A stretch of 64,000 nucleotides of DNA, from NCBI GenBank assembly GCA_013150915.1, contig JAADJE010000022.1, positions 1-64,000 of the forward strand, given 5' to 3'. Source of the stretch: Gammaproteobacteria bacterium. GTDB taxonomy: Bacteria; Pseudomonadota; Gammaproteobacteria; BMS3Bbin11. Below, piece after piece: positions 32,495 to 41,848 of this stretch (position 1 is the first letter of the stretch; each line of letters begins with the position of its first letter). The notes below the pieces were generated by a model. That model saw nothing but the letters and a program-made list of their open reading frames with translations. It did not search any database and had not been told where the DNA came from. The position numbers and the translations under genes are program-made.

Positions 32495-33946
32495 ATGCCA
32501 ATACCACGGCGTACGAAGATTGTAGCAACTATCGGCCCCGCAACCGAAAGCCCTAAAATGCTTAGAAGGTTGATCAGGGCAGGGGTAGATGTTGTGCGTG
32601 TCAATTTCTCACACGGCAGCCCTGAAGAACACATTGAGCGAGCCAGAAATATTCGCGAGGCAGCAGAAAAAGTCGGTCGCCATGTCGGTATCCTTGCTGA
32701 TCTACAGGGGCCAAAAATTCGCATAGAACGCTTTAAAGATGGTTTTATTGATCTTGAAGATAATCAGGCATTCACCCTTGATGCTGCACTGGGTGTTAAT
32801 GAAGGTGATGAAAATGCTGTAGGTTTAACCTATAAAGCCCTTGCCGAAGACGTAAATGCCGGTGATATTCTATTGCTTGATGATGGTCTGATTGTACTAA
32901 AAGTGGATGATATCTCTGGCAGTAAAATTCGCTGCACGGTAGATATTGGTGGCAAACTCAGTAATAACAAAGGGGTGAATCGTCAGGGAGGCGGTTTGTC
33001 AGCGGATGCGTTGACAGAAAAAGACAAGAAAGACATCAAGCTGGCAGCAGCCATTGAGGCTGATTTTCTGGCTGTTTCGTTTGTCCGTAATGCAGAAGAC
33101 GTGCACGAAGCTCGCCGTCTGCTGCATGAGGCAGGTAGCGATGCATGGATCGTTTCAAAAATTGAACGTGCAGAAGCCATTGATGTCATCGAAGAAATTA
33201 CCCTCGCATCAGATGTTCTGATGGTTGCGCGCGGTGACCTTGGTGTCGAAATCGGGGATGCTGAGATTACTGCAGTACAGAAAAAGATTATTACCCAGGG
33301 CCGCAATATGGATTGTGTGGTCATTACGGCGACACAAATGCTGGAGTCAATGATCGACAAGCAGATGCCGACACGGGCAGAGGTAACAGACGTGGCCAAT
33401 GCTGTACTGGATGGCACCGATGCAGTGATGCTATCAGCTGAAACGGCAGTTGGAAGATTTCCGGTCAAAGCGATTAAAGCCATGGATAGAATTTGTCGTG
33501 GTGCAGAGAAACACCGCGGGGATATTGTTAGAGAATCCCGTAACGATGAAAGCTTTGAACGCATCGATGAGGCGATTGCCAAAGCCTGTATGTATACAGC
33601 AAACAGGCTGCACGTTCGTGCAATTATAGCCATGACAGAATCCGGTTCCACGGCACTGTGGATGTCACGTATTAGTTCAGGATTGCCTATCTATGCCATG
33701 TCTGGTCAGGACAAGACATTACGCCAGGTATCGATGTACCGGGGCGTAGAGCCAATTAAATTCGATACCACGAGCAGATCTCATGCGATAGTTAATGCTC
33801 AGGTACTGAAACTCCTTAAAGAGCGTGGTGCCATCAAGGATGGTGATACGGTTATCATCTCGAAGGGGGATATGGTTGGTAAGCAGGGGGGCACCAATGC
33901 AATGAAAATTCTTCGTGTTGGTGACGACGAACAGCAGATAGACTAA
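32495..33946 (+). CDS. pyk: Pyruvate kinase
   Basis: 'RRTKIVATIGPATESPKMLRRLIRAGVDVVRVNFSHGSPEEH'; ATG at 32495, as the upstream ORF extension overlaps pgk in another frame. Confidence 0.96.
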   Translation: MPIPRRTKIVATIGPATESPKMLRRLIRAGVDVVRVNFSHGSPEEHIERARNIREAAEKVGRHVGILADLQGPKIRIERFKDGFIDLEDNQAFTLDAALGVNEGDENAVGLTYKALAEDVNAGDILLLDDGLIVLKVDDISGSKIRCTVDIGGKLSNNKGVNRQGGGLSADALTEKDKKDIKLAAAIEADFLAVSFVRNAEDVHEARRLLHEAGSDAWIVSKIERAEAIDVIEEITLASDVLMVARGDLGVEIGDAEITAVQKKIITQGRNMDCVVITATQMLESMIDKQMPTRAEVTDVANAVLDGTDAVMLSAETAVGRFPVKAIKAMDRICRGAEKHRGDIVRESRNDESFERIDEAIAKACMYTANRLHVRAIIAMTESGSTALWMSRISSGLPIYAMSGQDKTLRQVSMYRGVEPIKFDTTSRSHAIVNAQVLKLLKERGAIKDGDTVIISKGDMVGKQGGTNAMKILRVGDDEQQID

Positions 33947-34033
33947 TTAAATAATACATCTTGGCCATGAGAGACCTGTTAACACACATTTTTAAACCAC
34001 ACCGATTTTAGACACTAAATAAAGGAGATAGAT

Positions 34034-35071
34034 ATGGCTCTTGTTTCAATGCGACAGTTGCTGGATTATGCGGCAGAAAATGATTTCGGTATGCCTGCAT
34101 TTAATGTAAACAATATGGAGCAGGTACATGCCATCATGCAGGCGGCCGATGCCGTTGATGCACCTGTTATTATGCAGGGATCAGCGGGCGCTCGTTCATA
34201 CGCCGGTGAATCATTTCTACGCCACATAATCACTGCGGCGGTCGAACAGTATCCACATATTCCTGTTGTAATGCATCAGGATCACGGTTCGGAGCCGGCA
34301 GTTTGTTTGCGCTCAATCCAGTCTGGTTTTTCCTCAGTTATGATGGATGGTTCCCTGATGGCAGACATGAAGACACCTTCAACATTTGAATATAATGTAG
34401 AGGTTACCAAAAAGGTTGTCGATATGGCGCATGCTGGCGGTGTTTCAGTTGAAGGCGAACTGGGTTGCCTGGGCTCGTTGGAAACAGGTGAAATGGGTGA
34501 AGAAGACGGCCACGGTGCAGAAGGCAAACTGGACATGGATATGTTGCTGACCGATGTCGAAGAGGCAGCGGCTTTCGTTGAGCAGACTGGTGTTGATGCG
34601 CTGGCAATCGCCATTGGTACTTCACACGGTGCCTACAAATTCACCAAAGAACCAACCGGCGATATTTTGCGTATAGACCGTATTAAGGAAATCCATAATC
34701 GTATACCGAATACCCATCTGGTTATGCACGGTTCCTCTTCAGTACCACAGGACTGGCTGGAAATCATCAACAACTACGGTGGTGATATGGGTCAGACCTA
34801 CGGTGTGCCAGTAGAAGAAATACAGGAGGGTATCAAACACGGTGTCGCAAAGGTTAATATTGATACTGATTTGCGTATGGCGTCTACAGGCGCTATTCGC
34901 CGTTTTCTGAGCGAGAATCCCTCTGTCTTTGATCCTCGAAAATTTCTCAAGGCATCAACAGATGCCATGATGGCAATTTGCAAAGCGCGTTATGAAGCAT
35001 TTGGCTGTGTTGGGCATGCCAGTAAGATCAAGGCGAAGAGATTGGAAGAGATGGTTTCTTATTATAGTTAG
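34034..35071 (+). CDS. fba: Class II fructose-1,6-bisphosphate aldolase
   Basis: '[38 protein letters not shown]' and '[13 protein letters not shown]'. Confidence 0.95.
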   Translation: MALVSMRQLLDYAAENDFGMPAFNVNNMEQVHAIMQAADAVDAPVIMQGSAGARSYAGESFLRHIITAAVEQYPHIPVVMHQDHGSEPAVCLRSIQSGFSSVMMDGSLMADMKTPSTFEYNVEVTKKVVDMAHAGGVSVEGELGCLGSLETGEMGEEDGHGAEGKLDMDMLLTDVEEAAAFVEQTGVDALAIAIGTSHGAYKFTKEPTGDILRIDRIKEIHNRIPNTHLVMHGSSSVPQDWLEIINNYGGDMGQTYGVPVEEIQEGIKHGVAKVNIDTDLRMASTGAIRRFLSENPSVFDPRKFLKASTDAMMAICKARYEAFGCVGHASKIKAKRLEEMVSYYS

Positions 35072-35096
35072 ATTCTATTCTTTAAGCTGGTACGAT

Positions 35097-35132
35097 AAAC
35101 GGGTGTAGGGGGCTTTCCTTACGCCCGTTTTT
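35097..35132 (+). terminator. Rho-independent terminator after fba
   Basis: aaacgggtgtaggg ... ccttacgcccgttttt. Confidence 0.75.
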
Positions 35133-35142
35133 ATAATGCTGG

Positions 35143-35224
35143 CTCAAAGCTCAAAGCTCAAAGTCACAGGACGCTGATCTTTTTTTTCGCTTTTCACTTT
35201 AGGCTTTGAGCTTTAAGCTTCTTT
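35143..35224. repeat. Inverted heptad array (CTCAAAG)3 ... CTTTTCA/CTTTAGG/CTTTGAG/CTTTAAG/CTTCTTT
   Basis: Left ctcaaag x3 at 35143-35163; right array 35190-35224 in one 7-nt phase and reverse-complementary; the right array encodes the Bcp C-terminus. Confidence 0.9.
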
Positions 35225-35679
35225 ACGAGCTCCAGTACTTCATCAGCATGCCCCTTCACTTTCACCTCCCTGTATTCCTTTCGCAAAATACCTTTCTCAT
35301 CGACAATAAAAGTACTGCGCACTATTCCCATATATTTTTTGCCGTACAGGTTTTTCTCGTGGATGACATCAAACAGCGTGCAAAGCGTTTCATGTGGGTC
35401 AGAGATTAGTTCAAAAGGAAACCCCTGTTTCGCCTTGAAGTTCTCATGTTTCTGTAGACTGTCTCGTGAGACACCCAGTATTTCACAATCGGCTTTCTGA
35501 AAATCATCATACAGGCGACTAAAGTCCTTACCTTCAGTGGTGCAGCCTGGAGTGCTGTCTCTGGGGTAGAAGTAGAGCACAAACTTTTTTCCCTTTAGGT
35601 CGGACAATTTGAACGATCGACCTGATGTTGCCTGTACTTCGCAATTGGGGATTTTCCTGTTTATTTTGGGGGCTGGCAT
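35194..35679 (-). CDS. bcp: Thioredoxin-dependent thiol peroxidase (Bcp/PrxQ)
   Basis: 'FVLYFYPRDSTPGCTTEGKDFSRLYDDFQKADCEILGVSRDS'. Confidence 0.93.
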   Translation of the reverse strand: MPAPKINRKIPNCEVQATSGRSFKLSDLKGKKFVLYFYPRDSTPGCTTEGKDFSRLYDDFQKADCEILGVSRDSLQKHENFKAKQGFPFELISDPHETLCTLFDVIHEKNLYGKKYMGIVRSTFIVDEKGILRKEYREVKVKGHADEVLELVKKLKAQSLK

Positions 35680-35704
35680 TATTGTTCTCCGTGTAAATAC
35701 GACT

Positions 35705-35770
35705 TTCAGTTTTTAGTTTCTGGTTTTTTGTATCTTACTGAACACAGAAAACCGAAAACAGAGCACTACC
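35705..35770. repeat. Inverted heptad array TTCAGTT/TTTAGTT/TCTGGTT ... TACTGAA/CACAGAA/AACCGAA/AACAGAG/CACTACC
   Basis: Left heptads 35705-35725; right heptads 35736-35770; inverted relative to each other; runs into the 3' end of the downstream gene. Confidence 0.85.
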
Positions 35771-36740
35771 TTTTCCCATATTGCCTTTGCAACAACACAA
35801 GAAATACCGGCACCCCGATCAGCGCAGTAATAACGCCAACAGGAATCTGTTGCGGTGCGAGCAGGGTGCGTGCCAGGGTATCCGCAACCACCAGGAAGCT
35901 ACCACCAGCCAGTACGGCGGCGGGCAACAGCAACCTGTAGTCTCTTAGGCCGATTAACCGTAGTGTATGCGGGATGATTAGTCCGACAAAACCGATGCTG
36001 CCAGCCATGCTGACGGCGGTGGCAGTCATTGCCGCTGCCAGGACGAATATCATCATTCGCAGTATTTTGATATTTTCTCCCAGAGCAGCAGCCTGCTGTT
36101 CACCGTGTGCCAGTAAATTTAGGGGTCGAGCAATTGCCCAGCTTGCGATGAATGTGATTGGCAGGATGAAAAACCCTGTGGCTGTCTGGTTGGCCTGTGA
36201 CAGATCGCCCATTAGCCAGAATAGCATTCCCTGAATTTGTTGCTGACTGGAAATAGAAAGTAGAAAACTAATCACAGCACCCCAGCCTGCAGCGATAACG
36301 ATACCTGTCAGGAGTAGGCGCTCGGTGGTCCATTTTCCATTGGAGAAGCTGATGCTGAATACGAGCAGGGTTGATATGAGCGCTCCGACAAAGGCTGTCA
36401 GCGGTGTCCAGCCTGATGAAACACCCAGTAACAAAGCTGCCAGGGTAAATACGCCGGCACCACCTGAAATGCCCAGAATATAAGGTTCGGCTAATGGGTT
36501 CCGTAACAACACCTGTAACAATGCGCCAGCCATTGATAATAGGGCACCGATGATGAAGGCATCTAACGCTCTGTCGACCCGTAGCATAAAAATTGTTTTC
36601 GTTAAGGCATCTGACCCGCCTGACAGGACAGGAAGTAACTCCTTAATACCGATATTTGAACTGCCAGAAAGTAGTGCCAGAAATATGCTGGCAGGGACAA
36701 GCAGTAATAACAGGCTGAGTAGTTTGTACTGGCGGGTCAT
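35766..36740 (-). CDS. FecCD/BtuC-family ABC transporter permease
   Basis: 'RVDRALDAFIIGALLSMAGALLQVLLRNPLAEPYILGISGGAGVF' and 'GSIGFVGLIIPHTLRLIGLRDYRLLLPAAVLAGGSFLVVADTLAR'. Confidence 0.92.
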   Translation of the reverse strand: MTRQYKLLSLLLLLVPASIFLALLSGSSNIGIKELLPVLSGGSDALTKTIFMLRVDRALDAFIIGALLSMAGALLQVLLRNPLAEPYILGISGGAGVFTLAALLLGVSSGWTPLTAFVGALISTLLVFSISFSNGKWTTERLLLTGIVIAAGWGAVISFLLSISSQQQIQGMLFWLMGDLSQANQTATGFFILPITFIASWAIARPLNLLAHGEQQAAALGENIKILRMMIFVLAAAMTATAVSMAGSIGFVGLIIPHTLRLIGLRDYRLLLPAAVLAGGSFLVVADTLARTLLAPQQIPVGVITALIGVPVFLVLLQRQYGKR

Positions 36741-37399
36741 TAAGGCGCAGTCAGATTCAGTATCTGCCAGCCTGATTGTTTGGCATATTTGGCCAGTCGT
36801 GGGTCTGGGTTAATGGCAACCGGATTGTCAACCTCCTGCAGCAGTGGCAGGTCGTTGTATGAATCGGTGTAAAACCAGCTATCACGCAGGTTGTTATCTG
36901 TTTCTGTCAGCCAGCTATGCAGGCGAGTTACTTTGCCCTCCTGATAGCTGGGAGTGCCGCTAACGTTACCGGTGTACTGGCCATTAATGCATTCAGCATT
37001 TGTCGCGATAAGTTCATCTATATCGAACAGATCAGCGATCGGGCGTGTTACAAAATCATTTGTTGCGGTGATGATAAGCAACGTATCACCCTGTTGGCGA
37101 TGCTTCTCAACCAGTGCCTTTGCCTCACCGGTGATAATGGGCTTGATGTGACCGTTAATAAACTCTTCCCGCATTTGCAATAATTCAGGTATGGGGATAC
37201 GGGACAGCGGTGCCAGTTGAAAACGCAAAAAGGCCCTTATATCCATTTTCCCGTTTAGGTATTCCCGATAGAAACGTTCATTTTGTTGTTGATGAAACGC
37301 TCGATCAACAGCGCCTTTTTCAATCAGGTACATGCCCCAAAGATAATCACTATCCCCTCTGAGAAGGGTGTTATCAAGATCAAAGATTGCCAGTGCCAC
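36740..37399 (-). CDS. HAD-IB family hydrolase (phosphoserine phosphatase-like)
   Basis: 'LAIFDLDNTLLRGDSDYLWG' and 'FYTDSYNDLPLLQEVDNPVAINPD'. Confidence 0.9.
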   Translation of the reverse strand: MALAIFDLDNTLLRGDSDYLWGMYLIEKGAVDRAFHQQQNERFYREYLNGKMDIRAFLRFQLAPLSRIPIPELLQMREEFINGHIKPIITGEAKALVEKHRQQGDTLLIITATNDFVTRPIADLFDIDELIATNAECINGQYTGNVSGTPSYQEGKVTRLHSWLTETDNNLRDSWFYTDSYNDLPLLQEVDNPVAINPDPRLAKYAKQSGWQILNLTAP

Positions 37400-37528
37400 G
37401 TTTTCTACCTGCAGTGTTCCATCAGCGTATTCTACAGCGGTTTCCCTTTTTGGGCGATAAGCTCTTCGAAAATGTGACAGGATGATGACAGTGTGTTAGT
37501 TTTTATCCACATTTGACTTAACTGGAAT

Positions 37529-37999
37529 ATGAACATGCTGGACAAAGAAGGCTACAGACCTAATGTCGGCATCGTATTGTGTAACAAAAATCAGCAGGTA
37601 CTGTGGGCTCGTCGCATAAGACATGATGGCTGGCAGTTTCCACAAGGTGGTGTGAAAGAGCACGAATCTGCAGACGATGCCATGTATCGCGAATTAAGAG
37701 AAGAAATTGGCCTAAAGCCACACCAGGTTCAGATTATTGGTCGCACCAGCAGTTGGCTACACTATGATTTACCACGGTCCTGTCGGCGTTACGGACACGC
37801 CCGCTTTCGTGGTCAAAAACAACTCTGGTTTCTCTTACGTTTGACAGGTTGTGATGGTGATGTCTGCCTCGATCAGGGTAATCGTCCTGAGTTTGATCAT
37901 TGGAGATGGGTTACTTACTGGCAGCCCCTAAGGCAGGTGGTACATTTTAAACGGGATGTTTATCAGGCAGCATTGCGGGAGCTAGAACCTTTTCTATAG
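37529..37999 (+). CDS. rppH: RNA pyrophosphohydrolase
   Basis: 'MLDKEGYRPNVGIVLCNKNQQVLWARRIRHDGWQFPQGG' and Nudix box 'GGVKEHESADDAMYRELREEIGL'. Confidence 0.95.
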   Translation: MNMLDKEGYRPNVGIVLCNKNQQVLWARRIRHDGWQFPQGGVKEHESADDAMYRELREEIGLKPHQVQIIGRTSSWLHYDLPRSCRRYGHARFRGQKQLWFLLRLTGCDGDVCLDQGNRPEFDHWRWVTYWQPLRQVVHFKRDVYQAALRELEPFL

Positions 38000-38040
38000 A
38001 GGAATGATTGTTTCAGAAATAAAACAAACTTATTTAAGCA

Positions 38041-38067
38041 GAATCGTGCCGAGGGCGGCGCTCCTAC
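38041..38067 (-). repeat. REP-like palindrome GTAGGAGCGCCGCCCTCGGCACGATTC
   Basis: Reverse complement of gaatcgtgccgagggcggcgctcctac. Confidence 0.7.
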
Positions 38068-38115
38068 AACGTATTATTGTGCAACGATACGACCTTTGAA
38101 TTGAACACCAGTTTT

Positions 38116-38715
38116 TTATTTTCGGGTGATTTTTAATATCTCAATAGTCTTTACAGGCACATCTCTGCGACCCTTCCGGGTATCGGTATCACTGTTTTCA
38201 ATCTTCATTACCACATCCATCCCAGCAGTGACTTTTCCAAAAACGGTATAACCCCAATCACGCCTGTTTTTCCCCGTATGATTCAGGCTATTGTTGTCCC
38301 GGGTATTTATAAAGAACTGATCGGTGGCTGAATGGGGATCACCGGTACGTGCCATGGCAATTGTGCCTTTCAGGTTTTTAAGTCCATTATCCGCCTCATT
38401 TTTTATCGGTGAGACACCGCCAATTTTTTTCATCGATGTATCCAGCCCACCTCCCTGAATCATGAAGTTCTTGATCACCCGGTGAAAAATGGTGCCGTTG
38501 TAATGTTTCTGGTCTACGAGGGTTAGGAAGTTTTTGACTGTAATGGGTGCTTTGTCAGGGTTGAGAGTGACTTCAAAGCTTCCTGCGCTGGTTTCTAATA
38601 CGACGACTGGGTCCTGTTTGGCATGGGCTGATACAAGGCCAAGACTTGTTAGCATAGAAAGAAATAGAATAGTTTTAATAAATTTCATGAAGTTTCCTTT
38701 AGTCTCAGGTTTCAA
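38116..38715 (-). CDS. Peptidyl-prolyl cis-trans isomerase (cyclophilin type), exported
   Basis: 'HYNGTIFHRVIKNFMIQGGGLD' and 'GTIAMARTGDPHSATDQFFINTRDNNSLNH'. Confidence 0.94.
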   Translation of the reverse strand: MKPETKGNFMKFIKTILFLSMLTSLGLVSAHAKQDPVVVLETSAGSFEVTLNPDKAPITVKNFLTLVDQKHYNGTIFHRVIKNFMIQGGGLDTSMKKIGGVSPIKNEADNGLKNLKGTIAMARTGDPHSATDQFFINTRDNNSLNHTGKNRRDWGYTVFGKVTAGMDVVMKIENSDTDTRKGRRDVPVKTIEILKITRK

Positions 38716-38718
38716 GTC

Positions 38719-38737
38719 GTAGGAGCGCCGCCCCTAC
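38719..38737 (+). repeat. Partial REP-like sequence GTAGGAGCGCCGCCCCTAC
   Basis: Shares the 15-nt GTAGGAGCGCCGCCC core with 38041-38067, in inverted orientation. Confidence 0.6.
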
Positions 38738-39192
38738 TCCATTCCCAAAATCAAATCCCAGTGTTCCTTATTCACCGGCATGATAGAAAGGCGGTTTCCC
38801 TTTCTAACTAGAGGCATGCCTTCGAGTTCAGGTAATGGCGTTAGCTCCCGCAGGGTAATCGTACGTTTAAGGTCTCTGATATATTTTACATCCACCATAT
38901 ACCAACGTGGCTTGTCGGGATCACTTTTTGGATCGTAGTAGTGCTGTGCGGGGTCGGTTGCTGTGTAGTCAGGGTAACCCTCTCGGGTCACTTCCATGAT
39001 GCCGACGATGCCAGGTGCCTTGCAATTGGAATGATAGAAGAAGACCTGGTCACCGGTTTTGATATTATCGCGGAGCATATTTCGGACCTGATAATTTCTA
39101 ATACCGTCCCAATGGTCTGTTTGATTGGGCAATGCCTTAAGGTGTTCGATACCGAATACATCGGGTTCGCTCTTAAATAACCAGTAATTCAT
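38734..39192 (-). CDS. EVE domain-containing protein
   Basis: 'MNYWLFKSEPDVFGIEHLKALPNQTDHWDGIRNYQVRNMLRDNIKTGDQVFFYHSNCK'. Confidence 0.94.
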   Translation of the reverse strand: MNYWLFKSEPDVFGIEHLKALPNQTDHWDGIRNYQVRNMLRDNIKTGDQVFFYHSNCKAPGIVGIMEVTREGYPDYTATDPAQHYYDPKSDPDKPRWYMVDVKYIRDLKRTITLRELTPLPELEGMPLVRKGNRLSIMPVNKEHWDLILGME

Positions 39193-39346
39193 TTTTGGGT
39201 ACCCCTACTAATTCTGCATAGAGCAGATTGTATTCCAATTCGTTCATACCAAGGCAAGGACTGTACGTGAGCTGAGTCAAGCTATTGCGAAGATTCCTAA
39301 CACAGAGAGGGGGAATTTGGGGTGTAAGATGAATAGTCATGGGTTA

Positions 39347-39664
39347 TTAGAGCTGCCCTTTAATCTCGTAATCTTTATGACTGGGATAGAAGCCGAACCA
39401 GCCTGCTATGTGTTGGTAGGCTTCTTTTGGTTGAGGATAGACCCAACAGATATCATTGATCCAACCTGTCTCAGTGTTAAGATCTACCCACAGACATTTC
39501 CCCTTGGCCGGACAGTTGTATACTCGGTCACTGACTTCAAATCTATCCAGTTTGACAAGGTCAGGGTGCACGTAATAATTGCCTTCGATTATCTGCACTT
39601 GCTCATCGACAGCCTGCAATAAAATACTGTCGTCGTGTTTCATTTTGATTTCTATTCTAGACAC
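39347..39664 (-). CDS. DUF427 domain-containing protein
   Basis: 'VYNCPAKGKCLWVDLNTETGWINDICWVYPQPKEAYQHIAGWFGFYPS'. Confidence 0.75.
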   Translation of the reverse strand: MSRIEIKMKHDDSILLQAVDEQVQIIEGNYYVHPDLVKLDRFEVSDRVYNCPAKGKCLWVDLNTETGWINDICWVYPQPKEAYQHIAGWFGFYPSHKDYEIKGQL

Positions 39665-40282
39665 TCAATCACCCTCCAGACGTAGCGGTCGGATAAAATG
39701 ACCGGGTGTTATCGTTATGTGTGGAATGACATCCCATGTATCGTGAGGCAGGTGGGGAATGTATTGAACATCATGACCTGTGGCAACCAGAAAAGGCTTT
39801 TGTGATGACGGAACAGAGCCATCACGGTCGTGCCCAGCCAGAGTGCGGTCATAGTAGCCGCCACCCATGCCGAGGCGGTTGCCACAGGCATCAAAAGCGA
39901 CCAGGGGCATAAAAATCAAATCTATTTCCGCCGCTGACAGAAGTTGGTGCTGCGGGACGATTGGCTCCCCTATCCCGTATTTGTTCTGTGACATGGTCTG
40001 CCCTGGTTGCCATTCGGCGAAACGTAGTTTTTTTTCATCAGGAGTTTCCAGTACTGGCAAATAACATCGCTGGCCTTGTTTCAGGCAGTACAACATTAGG
40101 GGTAACAGATCAATTTCCCCTTCCTGTGAAAGATAAAATGCAATGCCTCCGGCGCGCCGTATGACAGGAATTTTTCGCAGTACTTTATCGGCAATCGCGA
40201 GGCTGGCAAGCTGCTGGCGGTATGCAGGTAAGGCCGAACGTTTTTTCCGAAATTGTTGGCGTATGGCCTTTTTATCGGTCAT
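39665..40282 (-). CDS. fau: 5-formyltetrahydrofolate cyclo-ligase
   Basis: 'IDLIFMPLVAFDACGNRLGMGGGYYDRTLA' and 'RQQFRKKRSAL'. Confidence 0.93.
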   Translation of the reverse strand: MTDKKAIRQQFRKKRSALPAYRQQLASLAIADKVLRKIPVIRRAGGIAFYLSQEGEIDLLPLMLYCLKQGQRCYLPVLETPDEKKLRFAEWQPGQTMSQNKYGIGEPIVPQHQLLSAAEIDLIFMPLVAFDACGNRLGMGGGYYDRTLAGHDRDGSVPSSQKPFLVATGHDVQYIPHLPHDTWDVIPHITITPGHFIRPLRLEGD

Positions 40283-40314
40283 TGGCAGATCACATCTTTA
40301 AGTTGTTTCGAAAA

Positions 40315-40510
40315 AGGTGGCGCCCCCACCTGTGCCGTAACACGCATATACCTTGAACCAGGGGTTCAAGTGGGACTCTTGGTCGTGCATCAGGCTATCA
40401 ACATGACGTTCATGGAGACGGCTCAACAGCATTAGCGCTGAATCCCGAGTTTGTGGATTAGGTTCTAAGGGTTATTAGAATGCCACGTACACCGTAGCGG
40501 GCGCCACCCC
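40315..40510 (-). ncRNA. ssrS: 6S RNA
   Basis: Between zapA and fau on the same strand; closing stem gggcgccacc / ggtggcgccc; 3' half contains 'CUUGAACCCCUGGUUCAAGGU', as in known 6S RNAs. Ends approximate. Confidence 0.88.
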
Positions 40511-40514
40511 GTAA

Positions 40515-40826
40515 TTATAGCTCCATTTCGGCCTGCCCATCCAAGGCTTCTTCCAGATTTTTTCGAAGAGCCTTGATGCGAGTTTCCATTTCCAGTGTCA
40601 GACCGGTATTTTCACGCAGGGATAGTAGATCGTGGGCAATGTTCAGTGCAGCCATTACAGCAACACGCTCAGTACCCAGTACGGCACCGCTTTGCTGTAT
40701 TTCTCGCATATTCTGATCAAGAAATGATGCCGCTGAAAGAAGCTCATCACGTTTTTCATCGGGGCAGGCAACGGAATATTCTTTCCCGAGGATATTTATC
40801 TGAACCCCTGATTCAGTTGATCTCAA
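40515..40826 (-). CDS. zapA: Cell division protein ZapA
   Basis: 'VQINILGKEYSVACPDEKRDELLSAASFLDQNMREIQQ'. Confidence 0.92.
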   Translation of the reverse strand: MRSTESGVQINILGKEYSVACPDEKRDELLSAASFLDQNMREIQQSGAVLGTERVAVMAALNIAHDLLSLRENTGLTLEMETRIKALRKNLEEALDGQAEMEL

Positions 40827-41032
40827 GCAGATTGCTCCAGTGTTTTAAGACGATTGACAATAGACTCTAACCGGGTGCAGGCAATGCGGTTCTTCTCAGT
40901 TAGACGACCGTTTTCCTTATTCAGGGAGCGCTGGTCTACACGCAGAATGCGATTTTGCTCCTCCAGTCGACGTAGGGTCTCTGACAGTTCAAATATCCGG
41001 GCTTCCAGTTTATCCAGTTCTTCCTGAATCAC
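40823..41032 (-). CDS. ZapB-like coiled-coil protein (TIGR02449-type)
   Basis: Short coiled coil 'LEARIFELSETLRRLEEQNRILRVDQRSLNKENGRLTEKN', adjacent to zapA. Confidence 0.8.
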   Translation of the reverse strand: MIQEELDKLEARIFELSETLRRLEEQNRILRVDQRSLNKENGRLTEKNRIACTRLESIVNRLKTLEQSA

Positions 41033-41292
41033 AGAATAACCTCTCCTGGGTCACTTATTCTCTAAACAAGGGTGAGTCTTTAGAATGTTCTTTACACAAT
41101 AGAATTCTAAAAAAGACTACGAGTTGTTGTTATATCAGCCCATATAGTACTTGTTGCATAAGGCTGTTGGAAGATAATATGACTTTTTCCCTCAGGAATA
41201 AACCTGAATAGTGCAATCAGATCATATTTATGACCATTTTCTGTCGTAAGTGAATAAAAATTGGGAGCTAGATGGGCCAGAATAGCCGTATT

Positions 41293-41823
41293 ATGCCGAC
41301 GTATAGGGAGGTGACCAGTGCTTTACGACGGGTAAACAGCCAGTTGTCCGCTGCAGAGTGTCATGGTTTGATTGCAGGTGCCCTGAATACGCAAAATACG
41401 GCCTCGATTATGAGGTTCTTTACTGATGATCCTGAATCTTTACAACAGGACCCTGAGTTTTCTGTACTTATTTCACAGCTGGTACAGGTAAGCTCTGAGG
41501 GGTACAGAGACGAGGGCTTCAATTTTCAGTTTCTGTTGCCAGATGATGCCATTCCTCTGCTGGAGAGGAGTCGTGCACTGGCGGAATGGTGTGGGGGCTA
41601 CGTGATGGGTCTGCTCGAATCTGGTCTAAAAGAATTTGATAAACTGCCACAAGATGCTGCAGAAGTGGCAAAGGATCTGGTCGAAATATCTCAGCTTGAT
41701 ACGTCTATAGATGTCAGCGGTTCAGACAATGATTTGATGCAATTGGAGGAATATGTGCGTGTTGGTATACAGATAATTTATAGGGCGTTAATTAATGAGT
41801 GTGGCTGGGAAGCAGGTAAATAG
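41293..41823 (+). CDS. UPF0149 (YgfB/YecA) family protein
   Basis: 'SAAECHGLIAGALN' and 'LAEWCGGYVMGLLESGL'; start possibly at 41272. Confidence 0.92.
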   Translation: MPTYREVTSALRRVNSQLSAAECHGLIAGALNTQNTASIMRFFTDDPESLQQDPEFSVLISQLVQVSSEGYRDEGFNFQFLLPDDAIPLLERSRALAEWCGGYVMGLLESGLKEFDKLPQDAAEVAKDLVEISQLDTSIDVSGSDNDLMQLEEYVRVGIQIIYRALINECGWEAGK

Positions 41824-41848
41824 GGTGCAACGGGCAGGGACAGTGAAA

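Noticed and set aside
32983-33651. 222-aa minus-strand ORF antisense to pyk
   Set aside because: Shadow ORF opposite pyruvate kinase, with low-complexity composition.
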